Source: Cyclobacterium plantarum (GTDB taxonomy: Bacteria; Bacteroidota; Bacteroidia; Cytophagales; Cyclobacteriaceae). Taken from it: a DNA stretch of 64,000 nt. Location: contig NZ_JAANYN010000001.1 of the NCBI RefSeq assembly GCF_011290685.1, positions 945,916 through 1,009,915 on the forward strand, read 5' to 3'. Made by a program: the position numbers and the translations under genes. A model generated the notes under the pieces. That model was not told the origin of the DNA, searched no databases, and saw only the letters and a program-made list of their open reading frames with translations. Positions 23,766 through 33,436 of this stretch are shown piece after piece (position 1 is the first letter of the stretch; every line of letters begins with the position of its first letter).

Positions 23766-24065
23766 AATCGGACATGTAGAGAAGGTCATATAGGGTGAGG
23801 TTTATAATGAATGAAAGCGTCTCCCGGTAGCTGGGACAGTTTGCCAGGATTACGGGTAAGGGAAATATTTAGGCCAATGGAAAAAAAATAAAAAATATTG
23901 AATACAACAAAATTAAAATAATCATTAAACACGCAGGGCAATGATAATTATAATGGAAAAAGATACCCTGTCTGCCTAACAGCAGGCATGTGACCATTGA
24001 CAAACAATTATAAAGACATGAAAGGTACAGAAAAATTAATATTCAGGAAAAAGCAGTTGTATTTT

Positions 24066-24791
24066 ATGAAGCCTTTATTTGAAAGGATCGGACTATTTCT
24101 GGTCTTGATATCGGTAACTATGGCCTGTGTAGAAGATGACACTCGGCCCGCGGAAGATATAAAGGTGATTTCAGACAGTTTCGATTCCGACATGAAGGGT
24201 TGGGCCGGAGGATTTGCTGATTTGCCGGTTGATGGATTGGATAGTTATGAACTCGGGGTTGAATTGGCTGATTTGCCGGAGGAAACAGGAGAAACTGGTC
24301 AGGCCATAAAAATTCAGGGGCAAAACCGGAGTGATGATTTATTCATGTTCCTTAAAAAGGAAATTTCGGGATTGGAGCCCGGTGGAAGGTATGAGGTGGT
24401 TTTTAACATTAAACTTGCCTCCAGCTATCCTGAGAATTCTGTTGGCATAGGTGGAAGCCCTGGCGGTTCTGTTTTTTTAAAGGCCGGTGCAGTAAATCAT
24501 GAACCGCTTCCGGAGCCAGTTGAGGAGGCGCAGACTACATACCATAGAATGAATATCGATAAAGGGAATCAAGCCCAGGATGGTCAGGACATGTATGGTC
24601 TGGGAACCATTGGTATAGCGGGGGATGATTTTGTATACGAGATTATATCCCGCGATAATATGGATCGGCCACAGGAAGTTCTGGCCGATGAGGAGGGAAA
24701 CCTATGGCTGATTGTAGGTACGGATTCCGGATTTGAAGGGTTGACTGTTTTGTACTACCAGGAAATTGAGGTAACTTTAACAAGACAGTAA
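24066..24791 (+). CDS. Putative lipoprotein of unknown function
   Basis: 241 residues from the ATG at 24066, chosen because a lipoprotein signal starts there (MKPLFERIGLFLVLISVTMA before Cys). Upstream in-frame starts would bury it. The mature part is acidic (CVEDDTRPAEDIKV...). It has a beta-rich pattern with EISGLEPGGRYEVVFNIKLA, typical of carbohydrate-binding or jelly-roll-like modules, but no family can be named. Gly- and Asp-rich loops (GIGGSPGGSVF; GIAGDDFVYEI) support an extracellular beta sandwich. It is likely on the outer membrane. Confidence 0.65.
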   Translation: MKPLFERIGLFLVLISVTMACVEDDTRPAEDIKVISDSFDSDMKGWAGGFADLPVDGLDSYELGVELADLPEETGETGQAIKIQGQNRSDDLFMFLKKEISGLEPGGRYEVVFNIKLASSYPENSVGIGGSPGGSVFLKAGAVNHEPLPEPVEEAQTTYHRMNIDKGNQAQDGQDMYGLGTIGIAGDDFVYEIISRDNMDRPQEVLADEEGNLWLIVGTDSGFEGLTVLYYQEIEVTLTRQ

Positions 24792-25002
24792 AAAACCAAT
24801 AAGCCCCCTTAATGAAGCACTCATCATAGGACCAGGTCAACGGCTGAATCTGTGAAATAATTTGAGAGTTTGTTCGAGGAGATAAAGCGAGTAGGGCAGT
24901 GGCCAGGTGCGTTTTCGTGGAGACAGAAATGGCTCAAAAGTGCATTTGTTTATTCATGAGTTCAGGCATTTTACCAGGTTCAGATGGTTAAATTTAAAAA
25001 GC

Positions 25003-25563
25003 ATGTCCGAGAATAGTTGGGAGGGATTTCAATGGCTGAATGAACCCCGGGAATGGTCTATAAATAAATCAAGGCTTCGGTGGACAACCGATAGGAAGAG
25101 CGATTTTTGGCGCATTACACATTATGACTTTGTCAAAAATGACGGTCACTTTTTCTACAAAGAATTGGAGGGACAATTTACCTGTCAGCTTGAATTTTCG
25201 GGGCAATACCGGGACCTTTATGATCAGGCAGGTCTTATGCTCCGTCTTGATGATGCCAACTGGATCAAGGCAGGAATTGAGTATGTAGATGGAATTGCCA
25301 AGGCAAGTGTTGTGGTGACCAGAGATTTTTCCGATTGGTCTGTCTTGGACCTACAGGAAATCCCTTCAAACTTTTGGATTCAGGCTAAGCGGGGGAAAGA
25401 CCATGTGGAAATTTTCTTCAGTACCGATGGCGTTCGATTTCAGCTGCTTCGGTTGGCTTTTTTCCCTCCCTGCGCTTCTTTACAGCTTGGGCCGATGGCC
25501 GCTTCCCCAAAAGGAAAAGGGTTTGAAATTGATTTTGAACCCCTGAAATTTCAAACGAATTAA
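25003..25563 (+). CDS. DUF1349 (concanavalin-like) protein
   Basis: 186 residues from the ATG at 25003; the upstream 32 codons have no homology-like pattern. The domain has SWEGFQWLNEPREWSI at the start, the conserved RLRWTTDRKSDFWRITHYDF, the core YDQAGLMLRLDDANWIKAGI with EYVDG, and SVVVTRDFSDWS. DUF1349 folds as a concanavalin-like beta jelly roll and is intracellular here (no signal peptide). Its yeast homologue was linked to enolase regulation, but the bacterial role is unknown. It converges with the flavin oxidase gene, with one base between the stops. Confidence 0.85.
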   Translation: MSENSWEGFQWLNEPREWSINKSRLRWTTDRKSDFWRITHYDFVKNDGHFFYKELEGQFTCQLEFSGQYRDLYDQAGLMLRLDDANWIKAGIEYVDGIAKASVVVTRDFSDWSVLDLQEIPSNFWIQAKRGKDHVEIFFSTDGVRFQLLRLAFFPPCASLQLGPMAASPKGKGFEIDFEPLKFQTN

Positions 25564-25564
25564 C

Positions 25565-26923
25565 TCAGGAAAGCATTTGTTCCACAACTTCCTCTCCTGA
25601 ATTTATGGCTCCTTCCATAAATCCCTGCCATTCTGCCAAATGTTCTCCGGCAAAATATACAGATTTGAAGGGTCTCTTGAGCACAGGCATCAGATCAAAC
25701 CATTGTCCTATTCCATATTGGGCATAAGCCCCATAGGAATATTGATCCTTTCCCCAGTAATAGCTGCTTTCTCCTGCCACCAACTTGCTGAGGTCGCCAA
25801 AGCCAGGCCGAAGCGAATCGAGTATAAGTTTTAGTCGGACCTCTTTGGGCTGCGCATGCAATACTTCTGCTTTATCACCGATGGCATAGGCCACCAGTAC
25901 GCCTTTTTGACCCGGCTGGTCCTTGGTGCCGTGGTAAAAATAATGTCCAACGCCGTCGGTTAGGCAGTCAAAATTTTCCCTTCCCCAAAAACGTTCAGAA
26001 AATACCACCGGAAATTTCCCGATTCTGGCGTACTGCAAACCATTTAATGCATCGGTCATGGCCGTTGGCAAGCCAGGTTGCCAGTTGATCTTCATTACCA
26101 TATAGGTTGGAGCTGTGCAAATCAATTGATCGGCCAGGTACACCTCTCCGTTGCTGCAAGTCAGCTTCACACCGTCACGGGATTGCTCTACCAGCGAAAC
26201 ATTTCTACCCAACAGAATCGAATCGCTGCCAATGGATTCGGCCATTTTTTTGGGAAGCAGGTCATTTCCACCCTTAATTTTAAGGTCCATTTCGTTTTTT
26301 TCACTGCTTTCGGCATATTCTGCCAATGCACAATAGGTAGATACCTTGCGTATCGATTCGCCAAAATCAGTACTGTCTAGTAATTCCCTGATGTCAATGT
26401 CCCTGTCAGAAAAGCCTTTTCTGGACAGGAATCTCCACCAATCCATTCGATCCATTTTCTCTTTTTCTTTGCTGGAAAGCTGTTCCCAATATGCCTTTTT
26501 ATTACTCCAAAAAGTTTCCATTTCAGGGGATAGGCTCCAATTTCCAACGCTTTCATGCTTTCCATGGTAGATCAAATCCGTTTCAAACCGGTTATCGAAA
26601 AGCTCAAGGCCAAACTCTTCGCAGAGTTCGATTACCCTGTTATGGGATGTACCTACCCATTCGGCTCCCATCTCTACGGTAAGGGAATCAAGGGGTTGAT
26701 GCGAAAATACCCGACCACCCACCCGGTTTCTGGCCTCCAGGATGGTGGTCTTTATTCCTGCTTTTTTGAGTTTGCAGGCGGCAGCAAGTCCGGATAAGCC
26801 CGCTCCGATAACCAACACCTGCTTAGGCTTCTTTGCAGGTAATAGATTTGGGTATCCCTTTGCCGGAAGGGTCAAGGCTCCACCCAGCAGGGCAGTGGCC
26901 TGAAGGAAATCTCTTCTTTTCAT
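25565..26923 (-). CDS. Tat-exported flavin amine oxidase family protein
   Basis: 452 residues. The N-terminal MKRRDFLQATALLGGALTLP is a twin-arginine signal. The FAD-binding Rossmann motif VLVIGAGLSGLAAACKLKKA (residues about 36-55) is followed by ILEARNRVGGRVFS. The C-terminal FAD motif is VYFAGEHLAEWQGFMEGAINSGE, with A-G-E and the G-x-x-x-G-A-I-x-S-G pattern of monoamine oxidases. It probably oxidises an amine in the periplasm; the substrate is unknown. It lies 79 bp downstream of the haloperoxidase-like gene on the same strand and could share its transcript. Confidence 0.9.
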   Translation of the reverse strand: MKRRDFLQATALLGGALTLPAKGYPNLLPAKKPKQVLVIGAGLSGLAAACKLKKAGIKTTILEARNRVGGRVFSHQPLDSLTVEMGAEWVGTSHNRVIELCEEFGLELFDNRFETDLIYHGKHESVGNWSLSPEMETFWSNKKAYWEQLSSKEKEKMDRMDWWRFLSRKGFSDRDIDIRELLDSTDFGESIRKVSTYCALAEYAESSEKNEMDLKIKGGNDLLPKKMAESIGSDSILLGRNVSLVEQSRDGVKLTCSNGEVYLADQLICTAPTYMVMKINWQPGLPTAMTDALNGLQYARIGKFPVVFSERFWGRENFDCLTDGVGHYFYHGTKDQPGQKGVLVAYAIGDKAEVLHAQPKEVRLKLILDSLRPGFGDLSKLVAGESSYYWGKDQYSYGAYAQYGIGQWFDLMPVLKRPFKSVYFAGEHLAEWQGFMEGAINSGEEVVEQMLS

Positions 26924-27002
26924 TGGAATAAAATGATTTTTCCTGAATATATAAAAAATACACTTTTATATTACCAAAGAGGGGTTAAGTAGGGAAATTA
27001 TT

Positions 27003-28388
27003 TTACTGATCTGCAGTAAGCAGTATATCTTTGGGTAAATCGACTTTGTTCAGGATGTAGTGGGCTATTGCTTCCCCCTGCTCCATACCTACTTCAATGG
27101 CATCCCTGAAATGAATGCCCCCATACAATCTGGAAATGGCGGCCTCATCCGAAGCCTGCAGGAATGAATCAAAGGAACGTTCCGGGAGACCAAAAAAAAC
27201 TTCGGAGGTATCTATAAAACTAAAGTTATCACCAAAAAATGAAGTAAGGATGATGGCACTGGTCTTGGAAATAACACTATGACCACTGGTATATTCCGGG
27301 AAAGGCGGTGTTTGCAGGATGGGCCTCCAGCTTTGGTCGATGTATTCATTGATCACGGTAATGGGTCTGATGCGGTCACTTCTGTATTTTTCATCCCAGC
27401 AACTGATAAATGCATCATGAAGCCCCATAGCGACGAGTGTGTGGATGTAGATGCTGCTTTTGAGGTCTAGCCCGGCTTTAAGTGCAGCAATACCAGTGAT
27501 ACCCATCCAGTGCCCTCCAGGAGAAATTTTCTTGAGACCTATGGCCATATGGCCACTATAAGACACATTAAAAGGATTACAATCCCAAAAATTGGCGATC
27601 AACCGCTGTTCTTGGGATAAGGCATTGGTGACCGAATACACCTCATGTACCTGTTGGTGAAATGAACTGCCTTCTTCCATTGAAAACTCAGCAGGTGGCT
27701 TGGGGCTGAAAGCTGAAGCATCTTTTATGAAATATGGCCTGATGGTTTTCCATTCGGGGTCAATAGCAGACATGTAGGCAGGTGGTGTGGGATACCATTT
27801 CCCTTCACCGGCCGATGGGCTATACCGCTTCAAGGTGCTCAGATATGCGTAGCCATCCTCTTTGGCATATTGCAAAACCAGTGCTGCAAGCGCTTCGGCA
27901 TACCGGATATTTGCTGGCAGGGCCTTTTTCTTAAGGAATTTATTTTTTACAAATTGTTCAATAAGTTTTTCCTGCGATTTTTCCAGGTTTTTGCCAGAGG
28001 GCATCAATTGTTTTCCTACTTCCAGCATGGCATACATTGCCGAGAAAGATTCGTTGAGAGAAACGTTGTCTAAAGCTGGTTTTGGCAAGGGATAAGGCAA
28101 AGGTGTTTCCAGGTTTTTCAAGAGTGGGTCCTGGTCAATGTTGTTGTGTTTATGAAAAACCAAATAGGCAGCCAGAAGAGAATAACTGTAAAATCTGGCA
28201 GCCCCCGGGGGTGTGGCCACATCAGTAACCATGACTTCTGTGATGGAAAATAAATGGTCGATCATCCAAGCCACCTCTTGGTTTTCATGTTTGATTTGAG
28301 CTTCATAAGTAGCAGATTGGGCTAAAATATTTTTATTTCCGGCCAGAAATAAAAATAACATAAAAGCTATTATCATTTTATTTGCCAT
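27003..28388 (-). CDS. Vanadium-dependent haloperoxidase/PAP2-type exported protein
   Basis: 461 residues from the ATG at 28388, where a signal peptide begins (MANKMIIAFMLFLFLAGNKN then ILAQ). The upstream extension of 40 codons has no signal character. The vanadate/phosphate site is complete: EKYRSDRIRPITVI (K...R-x-R-P), EYTSGHSVIS (S-G-H) and SRLYGGIHFRDAIEVG (S-R-x-x-x-G-x-H-x-x-D). In this family the same pocket serves halide oxidation with vanadate or phosphatase activity; which applies here is not decided by sequence. It is downstream of the ROK kinase. Confidence 0.85.
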   Translation of the reverse strand: MANKMIIAFMLFLFLAGNKNILAQSATYEAQIKHENQEVAWMIDHLFSITEVMVTDVATPPGAARFYSYSLLAAYLVFHKHNNIDQDPLLKNLETPLPYPLPKPALDNVSLNESFSAMYAMLEVGKQLMPSGKNLEKSQEKLIEQFVKNKFLKKKALPANIRYAEALAALVLQYAKEDGYAYLSTLKRYSPSAGEGKWYPTPPAYMSAIDPEWKTIRPYFIKDASAFSPKPPAEFSMEEGSSFHQQVHEVYSVTNALSQEQRLIANFWDCNPFNVSYSGHMAIGLKKISPGGHWMGITGIAALKAGLDLKSSIYIHTLVAMGLHDAFISCWDEKYRSDRIRPITVINEYIDQSWRPILQTPPFPEYTSGHSVISKTSAIILTSFFGDNFSFIDTSEVFFGLPERSFDSFLQASDEAAISRLYGGIHFRDAIEVGMEQGEAIAHYILNKVDLPKDILLTADQ

Positions 28389-28509
28389 GGCTGATCCATT
28401 TGTATAAGCAAATGTATTCAATAAATCCATAAACCTCAACAGGGAACAGGAGGGTGCCTGAAAATTTGTACCAATCAAAAAAGGCTGTGTTTTATCAACC
28501 GGCTTCAAT

Positions 28510-29409
28510 TTAGGCCAAAGAGGGTCTGGGGGCTGATTGATTTTCGGATTTAACTAAAAACTCATTTTCTTCTACTAAAGAAATGGCACCAAGAATTGCA
28601 GAATCATCCAGTTCGGAAACATAGATTTTCAAATTTCCGGAAATTGGTTTGTAAGGGAATTCACTGATGATGGCTTGCATGCCTTTCTCAAAATAGGGAT
28701 AGGCTTTTCTGATAGATCCTCCGATGACGATAGCTTCAGGAGCATAGGTAAGCAAGAGTCTATAGATCAGTTGCCCAAGGTGTTGGCCATATTCATTAAA
28801 AATCTGCAGGGCTTCAGGGCTTCCTTCTTTTGCTTTTGCTGATAATTTCTTGGCGCTATACCTGTTTTGATTTTTAAAAAATTTACTACTGCAATAATCC
28901 TCAAATGTTTGGTCCAGATAAGGTACTGCTCCCCACTCTCCGGCACCACAAAGTTGTCCTGTGTAAAGGTGGCCATTGGCGATGATGCCCGTTCCAATGC
29001 CCGTTCCCAGTGTAATGCCTACAACGTGCCGGTGGCTCAATGCCGGGCCAAATTTGTACTCTCCCAATGCAAAGCAATTGGCATCATTGTTTACCACTAC
29101 AGGAACTTTAAATTTATTTTCAAGGTAGGATTTTAAATTTACCTTTTGAAAAGAGGGAATGTTGGCAAGGTTGTAAACAATACCCTTAATAGGATCTACA
29201 AGGCCAGGTATACCAATTCCTATGGCTTGGAAATCAAATTTCTTGTAAGCTGAAATCTGTAAAGAAATAGCATCAAGTATTTCTTCCTGGGGCAAACTGG
29301 CAGGGGTCTGGCTTTGTATTCTTTCTGCTATTTTGCCATCACGGATGATGCCGGAACTGATTTTAGTACCACCAATGTCCATTCCAAGAACCGTATTGCT
29401 TGCTTTCAT
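28510..29409 (-). CDS. ROK-family sugar kinase
   Basis: 299 residues. The ATP-binding phosphate 1 motif is LGMDIGGTKISSGII (residues about 8-22). GIGIPGLVDPIKGIVYNLAN is the sugar-binding segment, NNDANCFALGEYKFG carries the catalytic Asp, and GITLGTGIGTGII is phosphate 2. The ROK zinc-binding C-x-C-G-x-x-G-C is absent, and the preceding His is Ala (GAGEWGAVPYLDQ), so this is a zinc-less branch. Likely substrates are glucose, N-acetylglucosamine or a related hexose, given the amino-sugar neighbours. A hairpin at 29513-29547 separates it from the nagB-fusion gene, so it probably has its own promoter. Confidence 0.9.
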   Translation of the reverse strand: MKASNTVLGMDIGGTKISSGIIRDGKIAERIQSQTPASLPQEEILDAISLQISAYKKFDFQAIGIGIPGLVDPIKGIVYNLANIPSFQKVNLKSYLENKFKVPVVVNNDANCFALGEYKFGPALSHRHVVGITLGTGIGTGIIANGHLYTGQLCGAGEWGAVPYLDQTFEDYCSSKFFKNQNRYSAKKLSAKAKEGSPEALQIFNEYGQHLGQLIYRLLLTYAPEAIVIGGSIRKAYPYFEKGMQAIISEFPYKPISGNLKIYVSELDDSAILGAISLVEENEFLVKSENQSAPRPSLA

Positions 29410-29512
29410 TTTTTTGTTTGTGTTTTCGGGAATTACCCGATGTAAAATTTACCCGGTGTTACCTTTCCTGTCATTCATTATTGCCCAGCTTAGGAGAGGA
29501 CATTAAAAGCAA

Positions 29513-29547
29513 ATATCCGCAGGAAAATTATTTCCACCTGCGGATAT
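29513..29547 (-). terminator. Terminator after the nagB-fusion gene
   Basis: A perfect 11-bp stem, ATATCCGCAGG (29513-29523) with CCTGCGGATAT (29537-29547), around a 13-nt loop. On the minus strand it is followed by a T-rich stretch (ATTTGCTTTTAA), 20 bp after the stop of the 29567-31894 gene. Confidence 0.65.
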
Positions 29548-29566
29548 AACTTTTCGCTTGGAAGGA

Positions 29567-31894
29567 TTACAACATACCTTCTGTTGATTTCTCCAGCTCC
29601 CTGGCTTCTACCAGAAAATCCTCTACGTCCATTTCACGGAAAAAGATCAATCCATGACTGGACCTGACTTTTGCCGTATGGTGTTGGTAAAAATAATTTT
29701 TGCCCAATAAAAGTTGAACATCACTTAATTGGTTTACCCAGGTTCTCCTGGCAAGGGTGCTGAATTTCCCGTTATGGGCATAGCTTGGAAAGGAGGCATT
29801 GACCTGGCTCAGGTAACAATTGGCGAAAGAATCTTCCATAACAGACATGTCACCTAAAGAGACCGGTACGATCACATTGGACTCAGCTGCATCAAATTTA
29901 AACCATACATTTCTATATCCAATGATCTTGAAGTTGCTCAGGTCTTCTTCCAGGCTCCATTGCCTGACAGCCTCGGCAGTTGCCTGTAATACTTTGTAAT
30001 GGGTGTCGGGTCCGCTGCCTTCAGGGTCCAGGGTCAGACTGAGCTTGGTAGGTTTGATCTCCCTAAGCATATTCAATATGGGCTCTACGTCTCTTTTCTT
30101 ATCCGGCTGTTCTGTAAAAATATCTCCGGTATAAAAACCCAATCGCAAATGGTGAACGTTCTTAACCTGCACGCCAAAATGCGCCCAAACAAGTTCTTCC
30201 TCAAACTCCCTGATCATCCCTTTAAGGGTTTGGATGTTTTTTGGGTTTTTCTCCCCATCATAGGAATTTTTCAAAACCGTAATGATTTCATTGATTTGAT
30301 CCCGGAGCTGCATGGTGGACTTGATGCCAAAAGTAAAAACGATCGCTCTTACTACCCTGTGACAAAGCCCTCTTAACCGCTCTTCTGCATTTTCTGATGC
30401 TACATTGGTCAGGTAATGATAGACGTCTTTATCCATTTTTAATTTGAACCCGGATTCATAAAAATCATCGAACTTGACCATTTGTATGCGTCCCTCGTCC
30501 AAAAACTTCTTGGTACTTTTTAAGGTATCGATCACGAAGGAATTGGTAACCGCAGTAAAACCGGAAGTTAGCACCGCAAAGTGAGCCTCATTGCTGTTCT
30601 CATGAAGTTGCTTTGTTATTTGAGGGAGTATGCCAAGAGATATGTCATCATGGTGGGGACCGGTATGCAGGAGGACCTCATTTTTTTCCTCTTCCATTCC
30701 CTTGTCGATCTTGCTACTGATGCTTTGAATGACTTCATTAACCGTATTTTCGTTCAGGTTTGGAATCTGGCTGGTGTATTTGTCATTCTTCAGGTCTTCC
30801 AGGGTGATCCGGTGGCCGTATTTTTGAAGCCTTTTACAAAGGTCCAATACCGATCGTTCGGTTTTGGTGAAACTCCATTTTCCAGTGAAATAATATTGAT
30901 CCACACTGTCAGTCAGCTTGGAAGCAGCTCCCTTTGTGAGGTAAAACCGGCCATTTTTTAATTTTTGAAGAACAGTTGCCGGAAATACATTGGTCATGGA
31001 TTGTTCCAGTGACTGTTTGACAATAGGGGCTTTGGCCTCTCCTGCAGCAATAATGATGGCCACGGCTTCAGGGTTGTGGACAATGGTATCCAACCCTATG
31101 GTGATAACAAGACGATTGGATGAAATTTCAATCCCGCCCAGATCTCCGGCAGCCACTGCCTGTGTTTCAAAATTGGTTTCCGTTAGCCGGGTGGTTGAAA
31201 AGATATCGGTGCCCCGGGTATTGAATGCGATGTGTCCATCGGGACCTATACCCCCGACAAAGAATCCTATACCACCTTTTTCCCTGATTTTGGCTTCGTA
31301 CTCTCCACACCATTGATCTATCAGGTAAATGGATTCCTGTTGTAATCTTTCCAGATTATTGGTGTACTCCCGGTACCGCAAGGATAGATCTACTTTGGAA
31401 TCCGGGAATATTTCCTTGTATGATTTCCCTTCTGCCAATTGTATTTCATCTGAGTTGATTAACAAGGCCTTTTTTGGGTCCAGACCAAATCCTTCTATAT
31501 AAAACTTGTTTACATAATGGTAAAAGCTGTTTTTTTGCTGGGAAGAAATGGGGTAAAATTCATCAATCTGAACGAATTGCAGGTCTTTTAGCACAGGTTT
31601 TTTGCAATCTTTCAAACCGTACTTCTCCCTTAATTCCAATCCCTTTTTCTTATCCCAGTTTTCCAGCAAAAACTTGGTCCATTTGATAAAGTACTCCGGA
31701 GTTTTGCCTGTGGGCAGGCTGATAACTCCCTCAGGGTTGGTTGAAACCCATTCCAAAAACCTGCAAGCGGTAAGTAATCCAAGTTTTGGAAAATTATCTA
31801 CTGTGAGGTAAGGAATTTTTGTGGTGATAGTTTCTGTTTCTGAATCCTTAAAAAAAGCCTCTTCAGTTTTCGAAAGTGGGTAATTTGCTAACAT
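29567..31894 (-). CDS. nagB: Glucosamine-6-phosphate deaminase fused to a PIG-L/LmbE-type deacetylase-like domain
   Basis: 775 residues. Residues about 50-340 are the NagB isomerase/deaminase domain (FVGGIGPDGHIAFNTRGTD is the G-x-D-G-H-I-A-F-N signature; ISLPTGKTPEYF binds the sugar phosphate). After a linker of about 60 residues, residues about 405-700 are PIG-L-like: VLLHTGPHHDDISLGILP matches the zinc motif P-H-x-D-D-x-x-L-G, and VHHLRLGFYTG follows. NagB converts glucosamine-6-phosphate to fructose-6-phosphate and ammonia, and PIG-L enzymes remove N-acetyl groups from GlcNAc. The fusion could therefore perform both late steps of GlcNAc catabolism, although the deacetylase role is inferred. 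It follows the ROK regulator by 24 bp and should be co-transcribed with it. Confidence 0.88.
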   Translation of the reverse strand: MLANYPLSKTEEAFFKDSETETITTKIPYLTVDNFPKLGLLTACRFLEWVSTNPEGVISLPTGKTPEYFIKWTKFLLENWDKKKGLELREKYGLKDCKKPVLKDLQFVQIDEFYPISSQQKNSFYHYVNKFYIEGFGLDPKKALLINSDEIQLAEGKSYKEIFPDSKVDLSLRYREYTNNLERLQQESIYLIDQWCGEYEAKIREKGGIGFFVGGIGPDGHIAFNTRGTDIFSTTRLTETNFETQAVAAGDLGGIEISSNRLVITIGLDTIVHNPEAVAIIIAAGEAKAPIVKQSLEQSMTNVFPATVLQKLKNGRFYLTKGAASKLTDSVDQYYFTGKWSFTKTERSVLDLCKRLQKYGHRITLEDLKNDKYTSQIPNLNENTVNEVIQSISSKIDKGMEEEKNEVLLHTGPHHDDISLGILPQITKQLHENSNEAHFAVLTSGFTAVTNSFVIDTLKSTKKFLDEGRIQMVKFDDFYESGFKLKMDKDVYHYLTNVASENAEERLRGLCHRVVRAIVFTFGIKSTMQLRDQINEIITVLKNSYDGEKNPKNIQTLKGMIREFEEELVWAHFGVQVKNVHHLRLGFYTGDIFTEQPDKKRDVEPILNMLREIKPTKLSLTLDPEGSGPDTHYKVLQATAEAVRQWSLEEDLSNFKIIGYRNVWFKFDAAESNVIVPVSLGDMSVMEDSFANCYLSQVNASFPSYAHNGKFSTLARRTWVNQLSDVQLLLGKNYFYQHHTAKVRSSHGLIFFREMDVEDFLVEARELEKSTEGML

Positions 31895-31918
31895 ATCTTT
31901 TTATCTGTTTTTTATTTT

Positions 31919-33163
31919 CTAATGTGAGTTGATGGTATCTTCGAATATATGCTCATTCACAATCGCTATAGCTCCCCGGAGTCCGACTTCCTTACCTAAT
32001 TTTGAGAGTTCGATGGAGGTTTTTTCTCTTAGTTTTGCCATAGAGTAGATGTTCAATGCCTGTTGTATGGGAGTGGTGATGTATTGGTTTGCTTCCGCAA
32101 TGGCACCACCCAAAATAATCAGCTCAGGATTAAACAACTGAATAAGAATAGCAATCCCCCTGCCCAGATCCAGTCCAACATCCGATAATATACTTATTGC
32201 CCGCTGATCACCTGCTGATGCTGCTTCTACCACAACTGAAGGATCAAGATTTTCTTCTTTCCCTTCGGATAATCTGGCAAGGATGGAATCCTTATCCAGG
32301 TGTATGGCTTCTTTGGCCAATCTCACTACCGCTCCCCCGGAAGCAACTGATTCAAGACAGCCTCTTTTTCCACAGGTACAACTGATTTCCTTGGCATCAA
32401 ATAAGGGGGAATGACTGAACTCGCCGGCAAAGCCAGAGTATCCTCTGTAAAGTTTTTCATCAATGATAATGCCCAAACCTATACCCCAATCTACAAATAT
32501 CCCAAGGACGTTTTTATGGCCATAATTATTACCAAATTTAAATTCGGCCAAAGTCTTCGCCCTGGCATCATTTTCGATAAATACCCTTCTCCCGAATTTT
32601 GATTCCAATTGATCTTTGAGCGGCTTTTTGCCTGATTTCAAATGGGTATGGTTGATGCCGGCAACACCATCCACCAGGCCTGGCATGCTTATCCCAACGG
32701 CTATAACCTTTTCTTCCGGTATTCCGGAGGATGCGATTACTTCCATGGAAAAATCGTAGATTTCGTCCAGGGTTCTTGCCTCGTTGTTCAAGGTCAGCTT
32801 AACGGTCTTAATTTTAGTGACCCTTTCATTTTTGGTGTTGTAAATTGCCGCTTTGGCACCATACCGGCTGAGGTCAATGCCTAAAATATAGAAAGAATCA
32901 GGAGCCAACCCATAAAGATCGGGCTTTCTCCCACCCTGGGATTGACCCCGGCCTTCCTTAATCACGATGTTTTCCTCCAAAAGGTCTGTCAATAAAAGGT
33001 TTACTGTCGGTAAACTGATACCTACCAGTTGACAGATGTTGTTGGCTGTATTGTTACCTAGGGTATATAATTCCTTGACGATTTTTAGTTTGTTGATATA
33101 ATTTTTAATTTCAACAACGCCTTCTTTTTTTTCAAGGACTATTTTTGGGTCAATTAGGTTCAT
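31919..33163 (-). CDS. ROK-family transcriptional repressor (NagC/XylR type)
   Basis: 414 residues. The N-terminal winged helix (residues about 20-80, NTANNICQLVGISLPTVNLL followed by EENIVIKEGRGQ) marks it as a regulator rather than a kinase. The C-terminal ROK domain has GIDLSRYGAKAAIYN, VFIENDARAKTLAEF and the zinc motif CTCGKRGCLES. Such proteins release DNA when they bind a sugar (NagC: GlcNAc-6-phosphate). It is the first gene of the minus-strand amino-sugar operon. A perfect 24-bp palindrome lies 18 bp upstream of its start codon, consistent with autoregulation and control of the divergent glycosylasparaginase gene. Confidence 0.9.
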   Translation of the reverse strand: MNLIDPKIVLEKKEGVVEIKNYINKLKIVKELYTLGNNTANNICQLVGISLPTVNLLLTDLLEENIVIKEGRGQSQGGRKPDLYGLAPDSFYILGIDLSRYGAKAAIYNTKNERVTKIKTVKLTLNNEARTLDEIYDFSMEVIASSGIPEEKVIAVGISMPGLVDGVAGINHTHLKSGKKPLKDQLESKFGRRVFIENDARAKTLAEFKFGNNYGHKNVLGIFVDWGIGLGIIIDEKLYRGYSGFAGEFSHSPLFDAKEISCTCGKRGCLESVASGGAVVRLAKEAIHLDKDSILARLSEGKEENLDPSVVVEAASAGDQRAISILSDVGLDLGRGIAILIQLFNPELIILGGAIAEANQYITTPIQQALNIYSMAKLREKTSIELSKLGKEVGLRGAIAIVNEHIFEDTINSH

Positions 33164-33181
33164 CTGGTTTAATTTTATGCA

Positions 33182-33205
33182 AATTAATAAAAAATTTTAT
33201 TAATT
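33182..33205. promoter_or_regulatory. Perfect 24-bp palindrome, likely ROK repressor operator
   Basis: AATTAATAAAA (33182-33192), two A residues, then TTTTATTAATT (33195-33205) form an uninterrupted inverted repeat. It sits in the 273-bp region shared by the divergent ROK repressor and glycosylasparaginase genes, 18 bp before the repressor start. The A+T-rich symmetric arms with a central spacer resemble the operator style of NagC/Mlc-type regulators. Binding by the adjacent repressor is inferred. Confidence 0.6.
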
Positions 33206-33436
33206 AGCTATAACTTACATTAAAAAATTTGTATAACTTTAAATAGAAATTCTTTTGTTTTTGTTTGGATAAGATTTTTTTATGCCTGCCAATAACGGGA
33301 CATGAAAAGACCTTCCTATTGGGTAGTAAAATTTAAGTTATTTATAAAAATATATAAAGCCAAGCTATTTTCTGAAAATATTTTGTCATGTTTGCAATTT
33401 GTTTTGACCAATTACAACCTTTATTACAAAAATCAT

